Positions 1 through 12,036 of a DNA stretch of 64,000 nucleotides are shown here, piece by piece. How positions within the stretch are numbered: the stretch's first letter is position 1; each line of letters begins with the position of its first letter. The stretch lies in NCBI GenBank assembly GCA_030279155.1, contig CM059042.1:19008692-19072691 (forward strand), written 5' to 3'. Position numbers and translations under genes: made by a program. Below the pieces are notes generated by a model, which was given only the letters and a program-made list of their open reading frames with translations, was not told the DNA's origin and did no database searches. The DNA comes from Forsythia viridissima (Eukaryota; Streptophyta; Magnoliopsida; Lamiales; Oleaceae).

Positions 1-560
1 ATCAATAAGGTTAATAACAAGTGTGCATCCTCAAACACGACTTAGGAGACTACACGAATAATAATATCATAAATTAGAGATGACCTATGTATACGAACTC
101 ATTGTACTTATCTACAATCCCAAGGCCCCAAGGAACCCTCTTGACACCACGCGTATACTTATGTCGGACCTCTCAAACACCCTATCATTGGCTATCCTTA
201 GTGACCATTGAGCATCTCAAACGATATATCTATCCAACACGAAACTATAATGCGATTCACACTCACCAGAATCATAAATGCTTTATATCTGAATGCCAAT
301 ATGTAGGTCACAAGTCACAAGATTCTACCATACTATTCCATATATTCACTATTTCACTATTTTGTAATGTAGTTGAAATCATTAATATTTACCTAATTCG
401 TATGTTGTAGCAACTGAATCTGCATTAATAAAGTATTTCTACATTAGTCAACCTCAAATACAGTATATCTCGACTAATGTACGTAAATTAGGGCCCACGG
501 GGTGTTCAAATCTAAAAAATATGCCTCGAGAATGAAAAAGAGGTAGAGGTTGCCCTTCTT
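1..560. other. Gene-free left edge
   Basis: No recognisable gene is seen. An open frame at 87-410 (107 codons) has no family features, and the surrounding sequence looks like a noncoding repeat or LTR fragment. A short GC-rich inverted segment begins near 580. Confidence 0.4.
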
Positions 561-1116
561 ATCTAGGGGTAGATTCCGTACGTGGCGTCGGAGGGGGGTC
601 GACCCCCTTTTTGGCTAGGGGTCGACCGCCTAAACAACTGTTAGGGGATTAAGTGTAGTCTTGTGTGAACCAGCCATGCAAAAATCTTAAGAAAATATCC
701 AAAAATTTCGTTCCACACAACAATCACCAAACCACTAAGAAACGCCAATCCAAACAACAACAAAATCTACGAGCAAAATAATAGAATTTCCAAGTCTGTC
801 TCTCACCCCAATAATCAAAACACAAATGAATTCTCCAACAAAGGAACGACCTCAAAATTCATAGCTACAAATTTATGGGGAAAGCCCAAACAATAACGTC
901 TCACTAACTAGAACGAACAGTTTAATGACCAAAAAGATGAACAATACTCCGAAATAAAACACTATAGAGAGATATAGAAGTAATCATGTTTGAGTCTAAT
1001 TAATTTTCGTTTTTCTAAAAAAAAAAAAATCCATCCAATCTGGGGACATGTGCCCCCTCCCTCCGCCAGTGCTTATGTATAGAGTTATTTGTCTTTTCGA
1101 ACTTGAAAATGAATTA

Positions 1117-1507
1117 GGGAAAATTACGCTAGGCTCTTCAAACTCTTACATGGTGTGATTATGGGTTTTCAAATTTCAAAAGTGAGATTTTCGGTCCCCA
1201 ACTTATTTAAATATGTGAATCTTGATCTCCAACAACCGAAATCATCAATGTAAATGTTAAAATCATGTCACTTTCATTAAATTGGAGAGAAATGTTAAGT
1301 AGTTTGATAGTTCTGCCCTTCAACTTCGAGTCACGTGAAAATTGCGTGTGATTTTAAATTTCAAATTGATGGTTTTGGGCACGTGTCATGTGGAGACCCA
1401 GATTTACATATTTAAATAAATTGAAGACTGGAGACCTAACTTTTGAAGGATAGGGATCCATAACCGTTTCATGTAAAAAGTTGGAGAATCCAACCCTAAT
1501 CTTCCCC
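1117..1507. mobile_element. Foldback MITE, about 391 bp
   Basis: The two ends are imperfect inverted copies of each other over more than 100 bp. The left end begins GGGAAAATTACGC and the right end, read on the minus strand, begins GGGGAAGATTAGG. Both halves share the tract TTATTTAAATATGT further in. The flanks ATGAATTA (1109-1116) and ATGAAATA (1508-1515) match at 7 of 8 bases and may be an aged target duplication. The GGGAAAATT-type end suggests a Mutator-like MITE, but the superfamily is uncertain. No ORF is present. Confidence 0.6.
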
Positions 1508-2733
1508 ATGAAATAAATTGTCTTTTCATTAAATTTAACGAATTTTTAACATATCAATATAGAAAGATCCGAAGTAATACTTCAAAAATTGAAGGTTGAC
1601 AATATTGAAAAATAAATGTTATCATTCTAACGAAGTTCCCATATTTTCCTCTCTTTCTCATTTTCATTTATTTAATTTTTAAATTTTCTAAAACTTTTAT
1701 TAATATAATTTCATAATAATTTGTCACGTTTATGATTATACATCTCAATCCACAATATTTGTTTGATAAGTAGACTCGTCGTACATCAGTTTTGTTGTTG
1801 CTAATATATATAAACTTAGCAAGTTTTCAGACTTGCAAATCACTCTTATGAAGAGGTGAACTGATTTTTTCCAATGTTATATTTGTTTCAGTTATTACAC
1901 AGACAACCCTCCAACACGCACAATGGAGATGTCCCTTTTTTTTCCTTTCAATTTTGAATTACAAAAATAACATTCTTTTAGTTTGGAAAGTAAACTCATG
2001 AAACAAAATTTACTTGCAACTGGATCAAGCAGGATGCAAAATTTGGTGTAAATAACAGTAGCAAATCAAACAAGAACAAGAATGAAAAACTGGCAATAAT
2101 TGATCTTTCAAAATGCAATGATACACAGAACTACTATTTTCTTCTGTCATTACAAAAGCAAGTACTGGAACAAATGGTCTAATTTTTCAATTGCTATCTA
2201 AAATCTTGGACAATGCACAAGGGACAACTATTCATTAATTTCTGTAAATCATGTATTTGATGTATTCCTTAAATTAGCTTCCACCCATTTTGGGACTGGT
2301 ACAATTTGTTGCTACACAGCAGCTGAAATATTGCCCTGCATAAAATTAATAAAGCTGGAAGTACAACCAGTAAGCATCAACCATGTAAGATCCACAACAC
2401 CCTCCTATGCTATGTACTCAGCTCCATATGCCCACGATTAAACAATAAGTAAAAAGAGAAAAGGCACCGGGGAGGGGGGGGGGGGGGGGGGGGGGGGGAA
2501 GAAGAAAAAGAAAGAAAAGAATCCCAGATTAGAGACTGCTGTCACCCCAGAGAATCCCAAATATCAACTACCCAAGTTCCTTTTCTAACATGGGGGTGGT
2601 GGGTTGAGAAGGAAAGGGAGGGAGAAGATGGGTGGTTTGATGTTTAACGATACCACCTCAAAGATCCTCATTATTTCAGTCCAATTGTACCCCAACTCCT
2701 CCAAGCATGATATCAGTTAAAGTCAAGTGCATG
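1508..2733. other. 3' flank of the YTH gene
   Basis: This is AT-rich noncoding sequence downstream of the YTH stop codon on the minus strand. It should hold that gene's 3' UTR and polyadenylation region. A 25-base G run lies at 2474-2498. No other gene is seen. Confidence 0.5.
2474..2498. repeat. Poly-G homopolymer, 25 bp
   Basis: There is an uninterrupted run of 25 G on the plus strand, followed by a purine-rich GAAGAAGAAAAAG stretch. It lies about 235 bp beyond the YTH stop codon, so in a YTH transcript it would read as poly-C. The run length may be inaccurate because homopolymers of this size are prone to sequencing error. Confidence 0.9.
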
Positions 2734-5700
2734 CTACTCCAATTCAGTATGGGACACATTTTTACCACCGTCCAATCCCAGGGCATTGGCCAAGTTATTA
2801 GACAGTTGATTTATTGATTCTGCAGCAAGAGTGGCTGCTGTATTTGCAGTTGAACTGGCTCGCTGCTTGGTCTTCCTCTCCAGTAAGGATTTCTCTCGCT
2901 CATCATAGAAGTTGAAATCATCAAGAAGGGATGTATCAGCATCATGGTTCTTGAATATTTTTAAAAATTCGAGTCCTTGTTCAAGTTTCACCTGAAACAA
3001 AACACTATTTTGGTTAATTAAGTTGCAACCATGAGACCAGTAAATGCTGAACATATTTATATTGGATAGACCTAGTGTTTACATGCGGAGGCAGATTAAT
3101 TAAAACTTCAATGTGGCATTGTGAGCAAAAGCTTTAACAGCAGCAGATAAGAGGACTATTATCTGAACTAAGAAATTCTACATTGAAGGAGACAGTAGAT
3201 TGATTGAGATAGGAGAAACAAATGTGATGTTCAAGAAAAAAGCTAAAATATGGTCATCCAAAATACCAAACTAAGTACAAGGAAATTCAATAAACTAAAG
3301 ATGATATTGATTCTGGTAAATGGAGGTTCTCAAATAAACTACTACAAGTCCGAAAGAAACCAGCGAACCCAAGTCAAAGAGAGGTCTTGCCTCATCTGCA
3401 CTATCAGGTTTGACTACCTTCCTAAATGACAATAGAGTTAAAATGAAAATAGAGTTGGAGCTATGAACACAATCCTACAACAAAAGAACCTCCATGAGAA
3501 AATATCTTGCAGGTCTTGATACACAATTAGTAGTCAATCCTTCAAACCATAAAAGAATTAGGTGGCTATTACATTTTAGATTGAACACACACTCAGTGAC
3601 AAGTGTGTAAACAAAATAAAACAGTTTAAAGTATAAGAAGATTGGAAAAAAATATTTCAAAAGACAGTAATACCTCTTGAGAATCTCGACTATGAGTAAC
3701 AGGCTTGTTGTCATTATTTTCAAGAAGTATGTGGCGGAATTGACTGTTGGGCACATCTTTTATAATATGCCATTTGACAGGGAACTGCCCACTCCACCTA
3801 TCCTGCTGCCAGTAATCAGCATCATTCTCAAAATCAACCGGTCCAACCATCTCGGCTACTCCACAGAACTGTCCACTAGCATTAACCTGCAGATTGGCCA
3901 CAGCCAGCAAATTTGAAAAGAATAAATATACCACATGACTGGCGCACAACTTACACGTGAAACTCCATCTGACAAATGAATTGTATGACAAGCGATGCCT
4001 AATAATTTACTAGTCCAAAATGAAGAACTAAAATAAACTTGATATAATCCCATTTGAGTTTCTTATAGCTTCATTTTAATGTGGGGCACACGTCTTGTGC
4101 GGTAGTAGTGCAACCCATGGTAACCACTCGAACGCCCTGATGGTCATTACTACAATATCGCATTCTATATATGGATTATCTAATTCTTTTCACTAAAACC
4201 AACAAGTAGTGAATGGCCAGATCAACTAATGCACAGACGTGGTTTGAGTGCTGATACTATTTAATACTACCTTTTACCTTGGACATGGAGAGAAAAGAGG
4301 GAAAACAAAATGATGACACAAGCCCAAACAATGTGCAAATACTGGCACAGTTAAAGAACAAAACAACATTAAAATCGCTGAACTTGAAATGACTCTTGCA
4401 GAAGTCCATGGCATAGGAGTGAAGAGACTGACTAAGACTACTAATTTGAACGTTAGCATTGTTCCAAACCAGTAGATAAATAAGAAAGAAATACATTCTT
4501 GTCAAAGGTTCGCAGAAATAAATAAATGATACATGTCTCAATTACTTTAGAACATTCCAGTGGATAACAATGTCATTATGGTTATTTGCAGACATCTGTG
4601 ACTATACAACACAAAGCATGGTTTGATTTGTTCCTCATCAACTAGTCCTTTTGCAACATCAATAATTTCTCCTCAAGGTAATTATAAGCATATGTTAGTT
4701 CTACGTAAGTTTTATCAGTTAAGGAATATCAAGAAACTTACTGAGAAAAATAGGAAGACTGGACAAGTGCCTTTAATTTCTTTTGCTTCGTGATAGGCAG
4801 CATCAAGTTTCCTGTTTCCAAGAGGTGTGCTGGCCCAAATATCGTACTTAATACTTTTGTGAACATTGTCTTCACTGAAAGACTTGATAACAAAAAACTT
4901 GGCATTTTCATAATCAGTGATGAAATCTGGGGAGTCGAACAGATCAACGTGAAACCCAGAAGTAGATTTTACTTCTTTATTAATGCCAGATGACGAGCCC
5001 TCTTCGGGGGAATTCTTTCCTCTTGTCTTTGAAGCCCTTGGTCCGCGGTTACGATCTGTTGAGAAACCCAGCATATCAGTTGAAATACCAGAGTCCCTAT
5101 CCCCTTCATTTCTTCTGCCTTTGTCAGTTGCAAACCTATTCCGGTTAAAAGTGGACCCACCAGTGCTTTGGTAAGAGCCACCATGTGGATAATGTCTAGC
5201 TGAGGAATTTGACATCAATCCAAAACCTCGAATAGGAGTCTGCCATTGAGATATTTGCAATTACATAACAAGTCAAGCCAAAAGTAGCTAATCCCTCTTG
5301 TTTAAAATAGAGATAACAATCTAGTGATCTATTCAACGTGACGAGACAGCACCGTGACAGAAAGAAACAGACATTTTATGTTTGAAAAAGGAAAAAGAAA
5401 AAGAAAAATGAAACAAAATATGCATTAAGCGAGAAATATGGCGAACTGTTGTTTTGCCAGATATATTTGTAGGCGTTATATGTTTTCCAAATATACAAAG
5501 CCTTCGACAAGATTTATCAAAATCACAAGTGACTCGTCACTTGAGGATAAAATGACTAGAAGTATTATCTACTTAGCAAAAATTACTCAACATAATAATA
5601 AATAATACGAAAATGGAAGTCAAGAAGTTCTCTCTATGCATGAGTGTATACACAGATACGTGTGTATTTTAAACCAACCTGTGCAACATTTTGCTCGTAT

Positions 5701-8700
5701 GGCCCAAGTATACCAATTGGATGAGGATATGCATTTCCAGAAGTCAATGGAGACATGAACCTGCTAGTTTCTAAGGCACTAGAATGATTTGAAAATGGTT
5801 CGCCAGATCCAAACTCGCCAGAAAAATTGTAAAGACCGACTCCATTACTTCCAGATATATCTCCACCAAAAGATCCAAAAGGTAAATAGTAACCTGATCC
5901 TGGCCCAAAAGCTGCATTTTCATTTAGATTTTCTTGGCCACTACTTGCAGATGGCACCAATTCAGACTGTGCAACTGGAAATGGTGAAGTGACATGTGGC
6001 AGGCCAGGGGAAACTGGTGGAGGATAGTATGATGGAGACATGGGCATTTGGTGCGGAGAGAACAAATGGTTGTCGACCATTATAGGAGATAGAGGATTAG
6101 CAAGGGGAGAAAACTGTCCATATGCAATCTGGGAATCAAAGCCATAGCCAGGAGGAAAGTAAAGTGATGGGTTATCATTGTACATTGCCTAAACAAAACA
6201 AAATTATTAGTGTCTGTCAGGCACTAGTTAGTAAAGAAGCAAATAAATGCAATAAAATTTATCAAAACCCACCATAGGTATGACATGCATGTTGTTGGAA
6301 TTAACATAGTTAGAATGTTCATCCCGGTTACCAGTGCCATTGCCATAACCTGGATTAAAAAAACAGTAAGGCATATATCCAAACAAACAGGTGAGCAGAA
6401 GCAGAAACAGTAACATCAATAGGTAAAAAAACTCAACCATGTCAGCCAACTTCTTCTGTTCGCAATTTTGAAATCTCTTTTGCTTTGAGTTGATACCAAA
6501 AAGAACCATAGTATCATAAATTCATTTCGCTCCCTACTTTAAGAAACTTAATGGTTGCTTTCATAAATAGCCAGTCTTGAAGTGACCCAAAAAAGAACAT
6601 TTGGCCCTTACTATGCCTTTTCTTATCCATATATACCTATGTATGCATATGTGTAGAAGCAACTAACACTAGCCATTAATTGCTTGTTTAATGAAAAAAA
6701 AGAAGGAAGGGTTTTTTAGGTAATAACCTGTGATGCTCCAACTCTTCAAAATGGAGGAAGAACCCGTGTCAACACGACATGACATGGGTATGGGTATGGG
6801 TATGGGATCCGGCTCAGATCCTTCAAATCTGAAGAGGATACGGCATAGGGAAGTCATCATTGGTGGATGTCGAAGTTACAGGAAGAAGAAAGAAAAAGAG
6901 GAAGAGAAAACCTTTGGTGAATGTCGAAAAGAAGAAAGAAAAAGATGATGAGGCAGTGGAAGAAAGAGAGAAGATCTGGACCCCAAATCGGGGTCCATAT
7001 CATTTTCCCGAATGGCTGCATGTCAAACACGCAGCCATTCAACAAAAAAGCCCCCCCTCCCCTGCAAAAAAGCCCCCCCCCCCCCCTCTCCTTCACTCCA
7101 ATTTACTTTAACCCCCCACCATCCATTTCCTTTCTTCGTTTCCCCACCTATTTATACATCACCTAACATATTTTTCTCTCCTCATCAGAATATATATTTT
7201 TCTTGAAATTTGGCCAACCCAATCGCTTTGTTTACTTTACCCAAATTTGGCCAATATCAAACATTTTCAATCACTTTTGTTCTCTAAATTTATTTTACCA
7301 AATTTGTCTCTCACTTATTGTTTTTCATATTTTTCAAAAGTTAGTAATAAATTATTAAGTTTTTTATTTTCGTTTATTTGTACAGATTTATTTTTTGTAA
7401 TTTGCAAGTTAGTTGTAACATTATTAACAATTTTTTATGTTTTTTTTTATTTGCATATATAATTGATGTATTTTATTTTGGTAAATTTTTGTAGAAATGA
7501 AGTTTGAGAGTGGTGATAATATATATGTTCCTCAAGTGACTATCAGTATCATTCTCTACATTGGTCAGGAATTCGAATAATTCGATAAGGCGTACAAATT
7601 TTACAATCAATATGCACGTGAAGCAGAGTTTAGTACGCGAATAGAAAATAATAAGAAGAAAAAAGAGACCAGTAAGTATTTCTTGAAAATTATTTGTGTG
7701 TCATAAAAAAAGTAAGACGAACGAGACTTACCAGATAAGTCGTAAAGATGTTGTGCTACGGGCTGGAGAAAAAAACCGTAGACACAATATGTGGGTACAA
7801 TGCTAGATTATCAGTAATAAAACAACAAACGAGCGAGGAGTGGGTTGTCAATAAATTTGTTGAGGAACATAACTATCCCCTTGCCATTCCTAGCAGGGTA
7901 CACTTGTTAAGGTCACACCGGGATGTCTCAAAAACAAAGAAAGCTCTTGTGCAACAGTTTTCAGAAGGCTCTTGACAGATTTCGTTGCCCGGTTTAATAG
8001 GATATTAGTTCATCATAGGCATGAGGAGTTAGCTGCTAAACGCCAAATGTCACTACAGCCCTTATGATGAAAAATCAGATGGTGCAAATATACAAAAAAA
8101 AAAAAAAAATTTATTGTTCCAAAATGAACTAATACAGAGTAATTTTTACACCTGCTCTAAGAGGTCAAGCTCTAACAAAGCTAAAGTGTACGCAGTCGAG
8201 CATTTTGGGCCAGGCAGAACATTTGATCGAACTCTTCAGGTTAATTATTTCTTATCCACTGACTAGATCTTATGTAGTTGTCAAATATTTGATTTAGAGG
8301 GTTATCTATGTCGACACATGCTGTGCTACATGAAAAAAAAAAACAAGTGATGCTTTTGCCGGAGAAATATATTCTCCGTAGGTAGACAAAGAATGCTAAG
8401 CAAGCCAGAGTCTTCGATCCAACAACTAGTTCATATGTTCATACTGATCCTGATTATTCATTAATGTCCAGACATAGTATGTTGTCTTATGCAGCTTTAG
8501 ATTTAGTTGACGAAGGGTCTTTAACAGATGTTCGAAGTACTTTTCTATTGAGTGAGTTGGAAAGTTTGCGCATACAGGTCTAAAGATATTGACACTGGCG
8601 GCGATGTCGGCATGAGCAGAAACAGAAATAAGAGTTTAGAATAGACTCAAGTTATTTGTGATCCTAACCCTGTTAGAGCAAAAGGGTGCGAAAAGTGTCT

Positions 8701-11582
8701 AAAGTCAAGAAAAGAAAAAGCACTTTTCCAATCCAACAAACAGTACCGCGCATGTGGCACCAATGGTCACGATAGAAAAACTTGTCCTACGTTGTAAAAT
8801 AAGTAAGTTAATGTTATATATTTTCTTACTTATTATTTTATTAGTGTTTGGTTCATTTGTTTTATAATAGGTAATAATTTAATTGTCAGCTTGGACAACA
8901 CAAATCAACCACAATACTCGCAGGATCTGTCAAAATAATAGTATCATACACTGGACCCACAGTACGTGTATCATGTGCCAGACTCACAGTACGCGTAACA
9001 TGTGCCGAATCCACAGTATGTATATCATACTCTGGACCCACAATACTCGATCACAAGCAGTAACAATACATCATATTCCCTACACCCACGAGAGTATGAT
9101 GTACGCTTTAACCTTCGTGACTAATTTATTGCTTCTAATGTAATATTACTTTCTTCTTTGTGTGTGTAAATTATCAATTAGAGCAAATTTATTATGCACA
9201 CTTTATTTATTTTTATTTTTTAAGCAAAATTTAATTTGTTACTCAAATATAAACTTATTAATTAGTCTCACTTTAATCTTGATAATAAAATTAACGTTAA
9301 CTATATTAGTTATTATCTGATATAAATAATATTTAACTCAATATATATTATTATATATTATATTTTTTTAAAAAAAAATACAATGATATGATAATAAAAA
9401 AAATTATTTATAATTTAATAAATTTAATTATATTAATAATGTGGATATAAATTTGGTGGTAAATAAATAGGTGAGGGATTGAAGAAAGTGGAGGGTGGGG
9501 GTTAAAGTAGAGGTGGGATTAAATAAATTTAGGGGGGTTGGTTTTGCAGAGGAAGGGAGGGGCCCTTTTTCTCTCAATCAAAGAAATGATCTGGACCCCA
9601 ATTCAAGGTCCAGATCTTTTCTCGTGAAAGAAAACCTAATTGTAAAAAAGAAACCTGACCCACAACATTAAAAAAAGCATTAAAAGTAATTAAAGAATTA
9701 AATTTGATTTCCAAGATGATTGCTATTTACGAAGCGTTACATTTTGTGGCTGTTTTAAAATGACTGGCTCCACAATTTTTAAACCATTAAAAGTGATTTA
9801 AAACATTAATTGCTATTTAAAAAAAAAAAAAACAAATTACAATTTCCAAAGACTAAATTACGATTTTTGATGCATAAATTGTTGTTTTTAAAGAAAACCC
9901 GACCCATTAAATGTTACATTACCCCATTTTAATTCAATCAGCCAACTGAAAAAAATTTATATTTTTCTATATATATACATTTTCGAAAAAAAAAATGAAG
10001 TTTGAAATCCGTACCCAAGTACCCGTGTTCAAAATTCGAACTCTTTTTAACCGTGTCCCCGTATCCTAAATTTTAGGAAAAAAAAAGATCCGACACTTAG
10101 TTACGTACCTGGACCCGATACCCGTACCCGAGTCCGAGCATCATAGGTAATAACTATTATTGCAATGTTCAAAGAATTATATATTTAGAAGACAATCCGT
10201 CTCTTAAATAATCATATAGGATCCCCAAAATGACGTGGAAATTGACTGTAGTTGTAATCGATGAAAGTAATATTACCCATTAAATGAAATTGCTAGATTA
10301 ATGGGAAAAAGACTACAACTTGGCACTTGTTTAAGAGAAATGGCTTTTTAGGTCACTTATTACTGCAATTGAAGGGAATTATAATATACCAAACAACCAT
10401 CTCTTAGAACTTCATAGAAGACACCTAATCATGACCTTGAAATTGACCATAATAAAACCGAAGAAGGATGAGCTTCCAACCTAAAAAGTTCACCATTTGA
10501 AAACTACAAGAGCATAGTACATTAGGGGGCTAAAAATGACAAGGCACATAAAAAGTCAATTTACATAATCCAGCCATTCATCTTAATATGTTTTTTCAAA
10601 AGAAACATAGGGGATACGTTGTTTTGAATAACAAACTTGAAGAGTCAACAAGAATGCTAAGAATGGCTTTACACATTAGCTTTCGCCGGAAACGAGAATA
10701 CAAGTATACAACTGTAGCCTGTAATAAAAATATGACTAATTCTCTATGTTAAATTTTTATATGCATGAATATTTTTGTGTGTAAAATCAACAAGATTAGT
10801 CAAGTAAACTAACCTCCATAATGAAAACCTTGTTCTTGTGGAGTATAAGCGTTGAACGGATACATGGCAGTAATAGCTACACTTGTTTCCGAGGTTGCAC
10901 GTTGATCCTTAACGTTTCTTGAAGCCCCTGAGATGGATTCATCTGGTGATGGATTTATAGAAACAATCCTTTCATCTTTTGGCGGAAGTGGCTGATAATA
11001 AATTCAAAAAGAGATACTAATGGAACACCAAACACGCCACCGAAGCTAATTAAAGCATAAATAACTAAAGGCACGAAAACATGACAAGATTATGCTGTGT
11101 TCGTAGTGTACCTGTTCAGTCAACACATGCAGATTGTCACCTGCATCAACTGAAGAAAACCTCAAATTGTCAAAAGAGAACAACAAATAGCATTTTCCAA
11201 AATAAGCTATGTATTTTACTAAAAAATGAACAAGTAGAAGCGTAAAAGTCAACACACTAATCTCACATCTAATCACATAGCATAAGATTGGGCATCATAG
11301 GGAAAAGGTGTGGATGAGAAAGAGAAAAAGAAGATCGGAAAATGTAACACAAGTCCAACAAAAGCGAATATCACTTTTCTTAAGAGATCAAACAAATCCC
11401 TAACTTTTTCTGTTATTTTTAATCTTTCTGCCAACACCAAATATTCACAAAATAACACAACAATTTTCAACTATAATTAATTTTATATTGAAAAGTTCGA
11501 TATTTTTATTTAAAAGAAAGTCAAATTTCTCTCAAACCAAAATTTATATAAAAAATGGCAAACTAAACAATAAAATGTGCAC

Positions 11583-11649
<67 letters not shown>

Positions 11650-12036
11650 TTTCACATCACAGAATTAGGGACTCAAAACCATAATTTGTCAAGAAAAGCA
11701 AACTCACTTCCTCTCTAACTTCAATCCTCCAAATACTCCACGAGTAATACAATTTGAATCCGGTAGCACAATAAGTAAAGGACACTTCATGCCGGATACA
11801 TTCGCAAGTACAGAAAACAAAGAAAGCTCGCAAGTACAGAAAACAAAGAAAGCACCTATTAACCCACCAAAAGTTTGAATTCTCAACACCCCAAAAATAA
11901 TAAAGCAAACAATTTATTGGTAATTATAATCACAACCACACCCAAACATATATATACAAAAATATATAGATGCGAACGAACCAGGAGATGAAATAGAAGC
12001 GAATTGATCGAGGCTCTGTTGACTCGTACCTTCCAT
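2734..12036 (-). CDS. YTH-domain m6A reader (ECT family)
   Basis: This encodes a cytoplasmic-type YTHDF/ECT protein that would bind N6-methyladenosine in mRNA. Coding exons on the minus strand are 12036-11982, 11149-11112, 10991-10814, 6349-6273, 6188-5679, 5239-4742, 3886-3674 and 2991-2734. All eight join in frame with GT-AG borders and give about 608 aa. Residues 1 to about 395 are low-complexity and rich in Gly, Ser, Pro and Tyr. The YTH domain spans roughly residues 402-540. The predicted m6A cage tryptophans are W421 (motif YDIW), W478 and W483 (YWQQDRW), with the same 57- and 5-residue spacing as in ECT2. Exon 1 starts at ATG 12036 (MEGTSQQSLDQF). Intron 4 (6350-10813) is enlarged to 4.46 kb by nested transposons. 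Which ECT paralogue this is was not determined. The first two small exons are the least certain part. Confidence 0.9.
6965..9623. mobile_element. Inner MULE nested in the outer one
   Basis: A 2.66-kb element lies inside the outer MULE. The inverted ends match for more than 150 bp. Both contain an AGATCTGGACC block, a C-rich CCCCTCCC..CTGCAAAA block, a TACTTTAACCCCC block and CACCTATTTAT, in the same order when the right end is read on the minus strand. Each end contains short palindromes: GGACCCCAAATCGGGGTCC on the left and GATCTGGACC..GGTCCAGATC on the right. A further left-end stem is AATGGCTGC..GCAGCCATT (about 7011-7039). Flanks GTGGAAGAA (6956-6964) and GTGAAAGAA (9624-9632) match at 8 of 9 bases. 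Its cargo is the FAR1-like relic at 7497-8797. Confidence 0.75.
7497..8797 (+). pseudogene. FAR1/FHY3-like transposase relic
   Basis: This is a decayed gene of the FAR1/FRS family, which derives from MULE transposases. About 7560-7670 encodes an N-terminal FAR1 piece (AYKFYNQYAREAEF). The frame at 7748-7975 continues the FAR1 DNA-binding domain (EHNYPLAIPSRVHLLRSHRD). The central DDE transposase region is missing. About 8300-8580 holds remnants of the SWIM zinc-finger end and the following segment (frame with VFDPTTSSYVHTDPDYSLMS). A C-terminal zinc knuckle of the CGTNGHDRKTC type ends at TAA 8795-8797. Several stops and frame changes make it non-functional. It would originally have been the cargo of the inner MULE. 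Confidence 0.75.
11588..11646. repeat. (AT)n microsatellite in YTH intron 1
   Basis: About 59 bp of nearly pure AT dinucleotide repeat lies in intron 1 (11150-11981) of the YTH gene. It is likely polymorphic. Confidence 0.95.

Larger units (their letters stand above)
6728..10145. mobile_element. Outer MULE in YTH intron 4
   Basis: A 3.4-kb insertion is flanked by a perfect 9-bp target duplication, GGTAATAAC, at 6719-6727 and 10146-10154. The left end reads CTGTGATGCTCC, and the right end read inward reads TATGATGCTCGG. The left subterminal part has GGGTATGGGTATGGG repeats and the right has ACCCGATACCCGTACCCG, so the ends form imperfect inverted repeats. A 9-bp duplication with long degenerate TIRs is typical of Mutator-like elements. 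Without the nested element (6965-9623) only about 750 bp of this element remains, with no coding capacity seen, so it is non-autonomous. The same end type occurs at 25621-26003. Confidence 0.8.

Noticed and set aside
87..410. 107-codon plus-strand ORF as a gene
   Set aside because: No family features; flanking DNA looks like repeat sequence and no splice context was found.
582..1071. hAT element ending CTCCGCCAGTG
   Set aside because: The right end resembles hAT termini, but the left end match and the 8-bp flanks (5 of 8) are too weak to define an element.
4257..4541. Extra exon of the YTH gene on the minus strand
   Set aside because: The exons ending at 4742 and starting at 3886 join directly to give the conserved FFSVNASGQF, so this stretch is intron.
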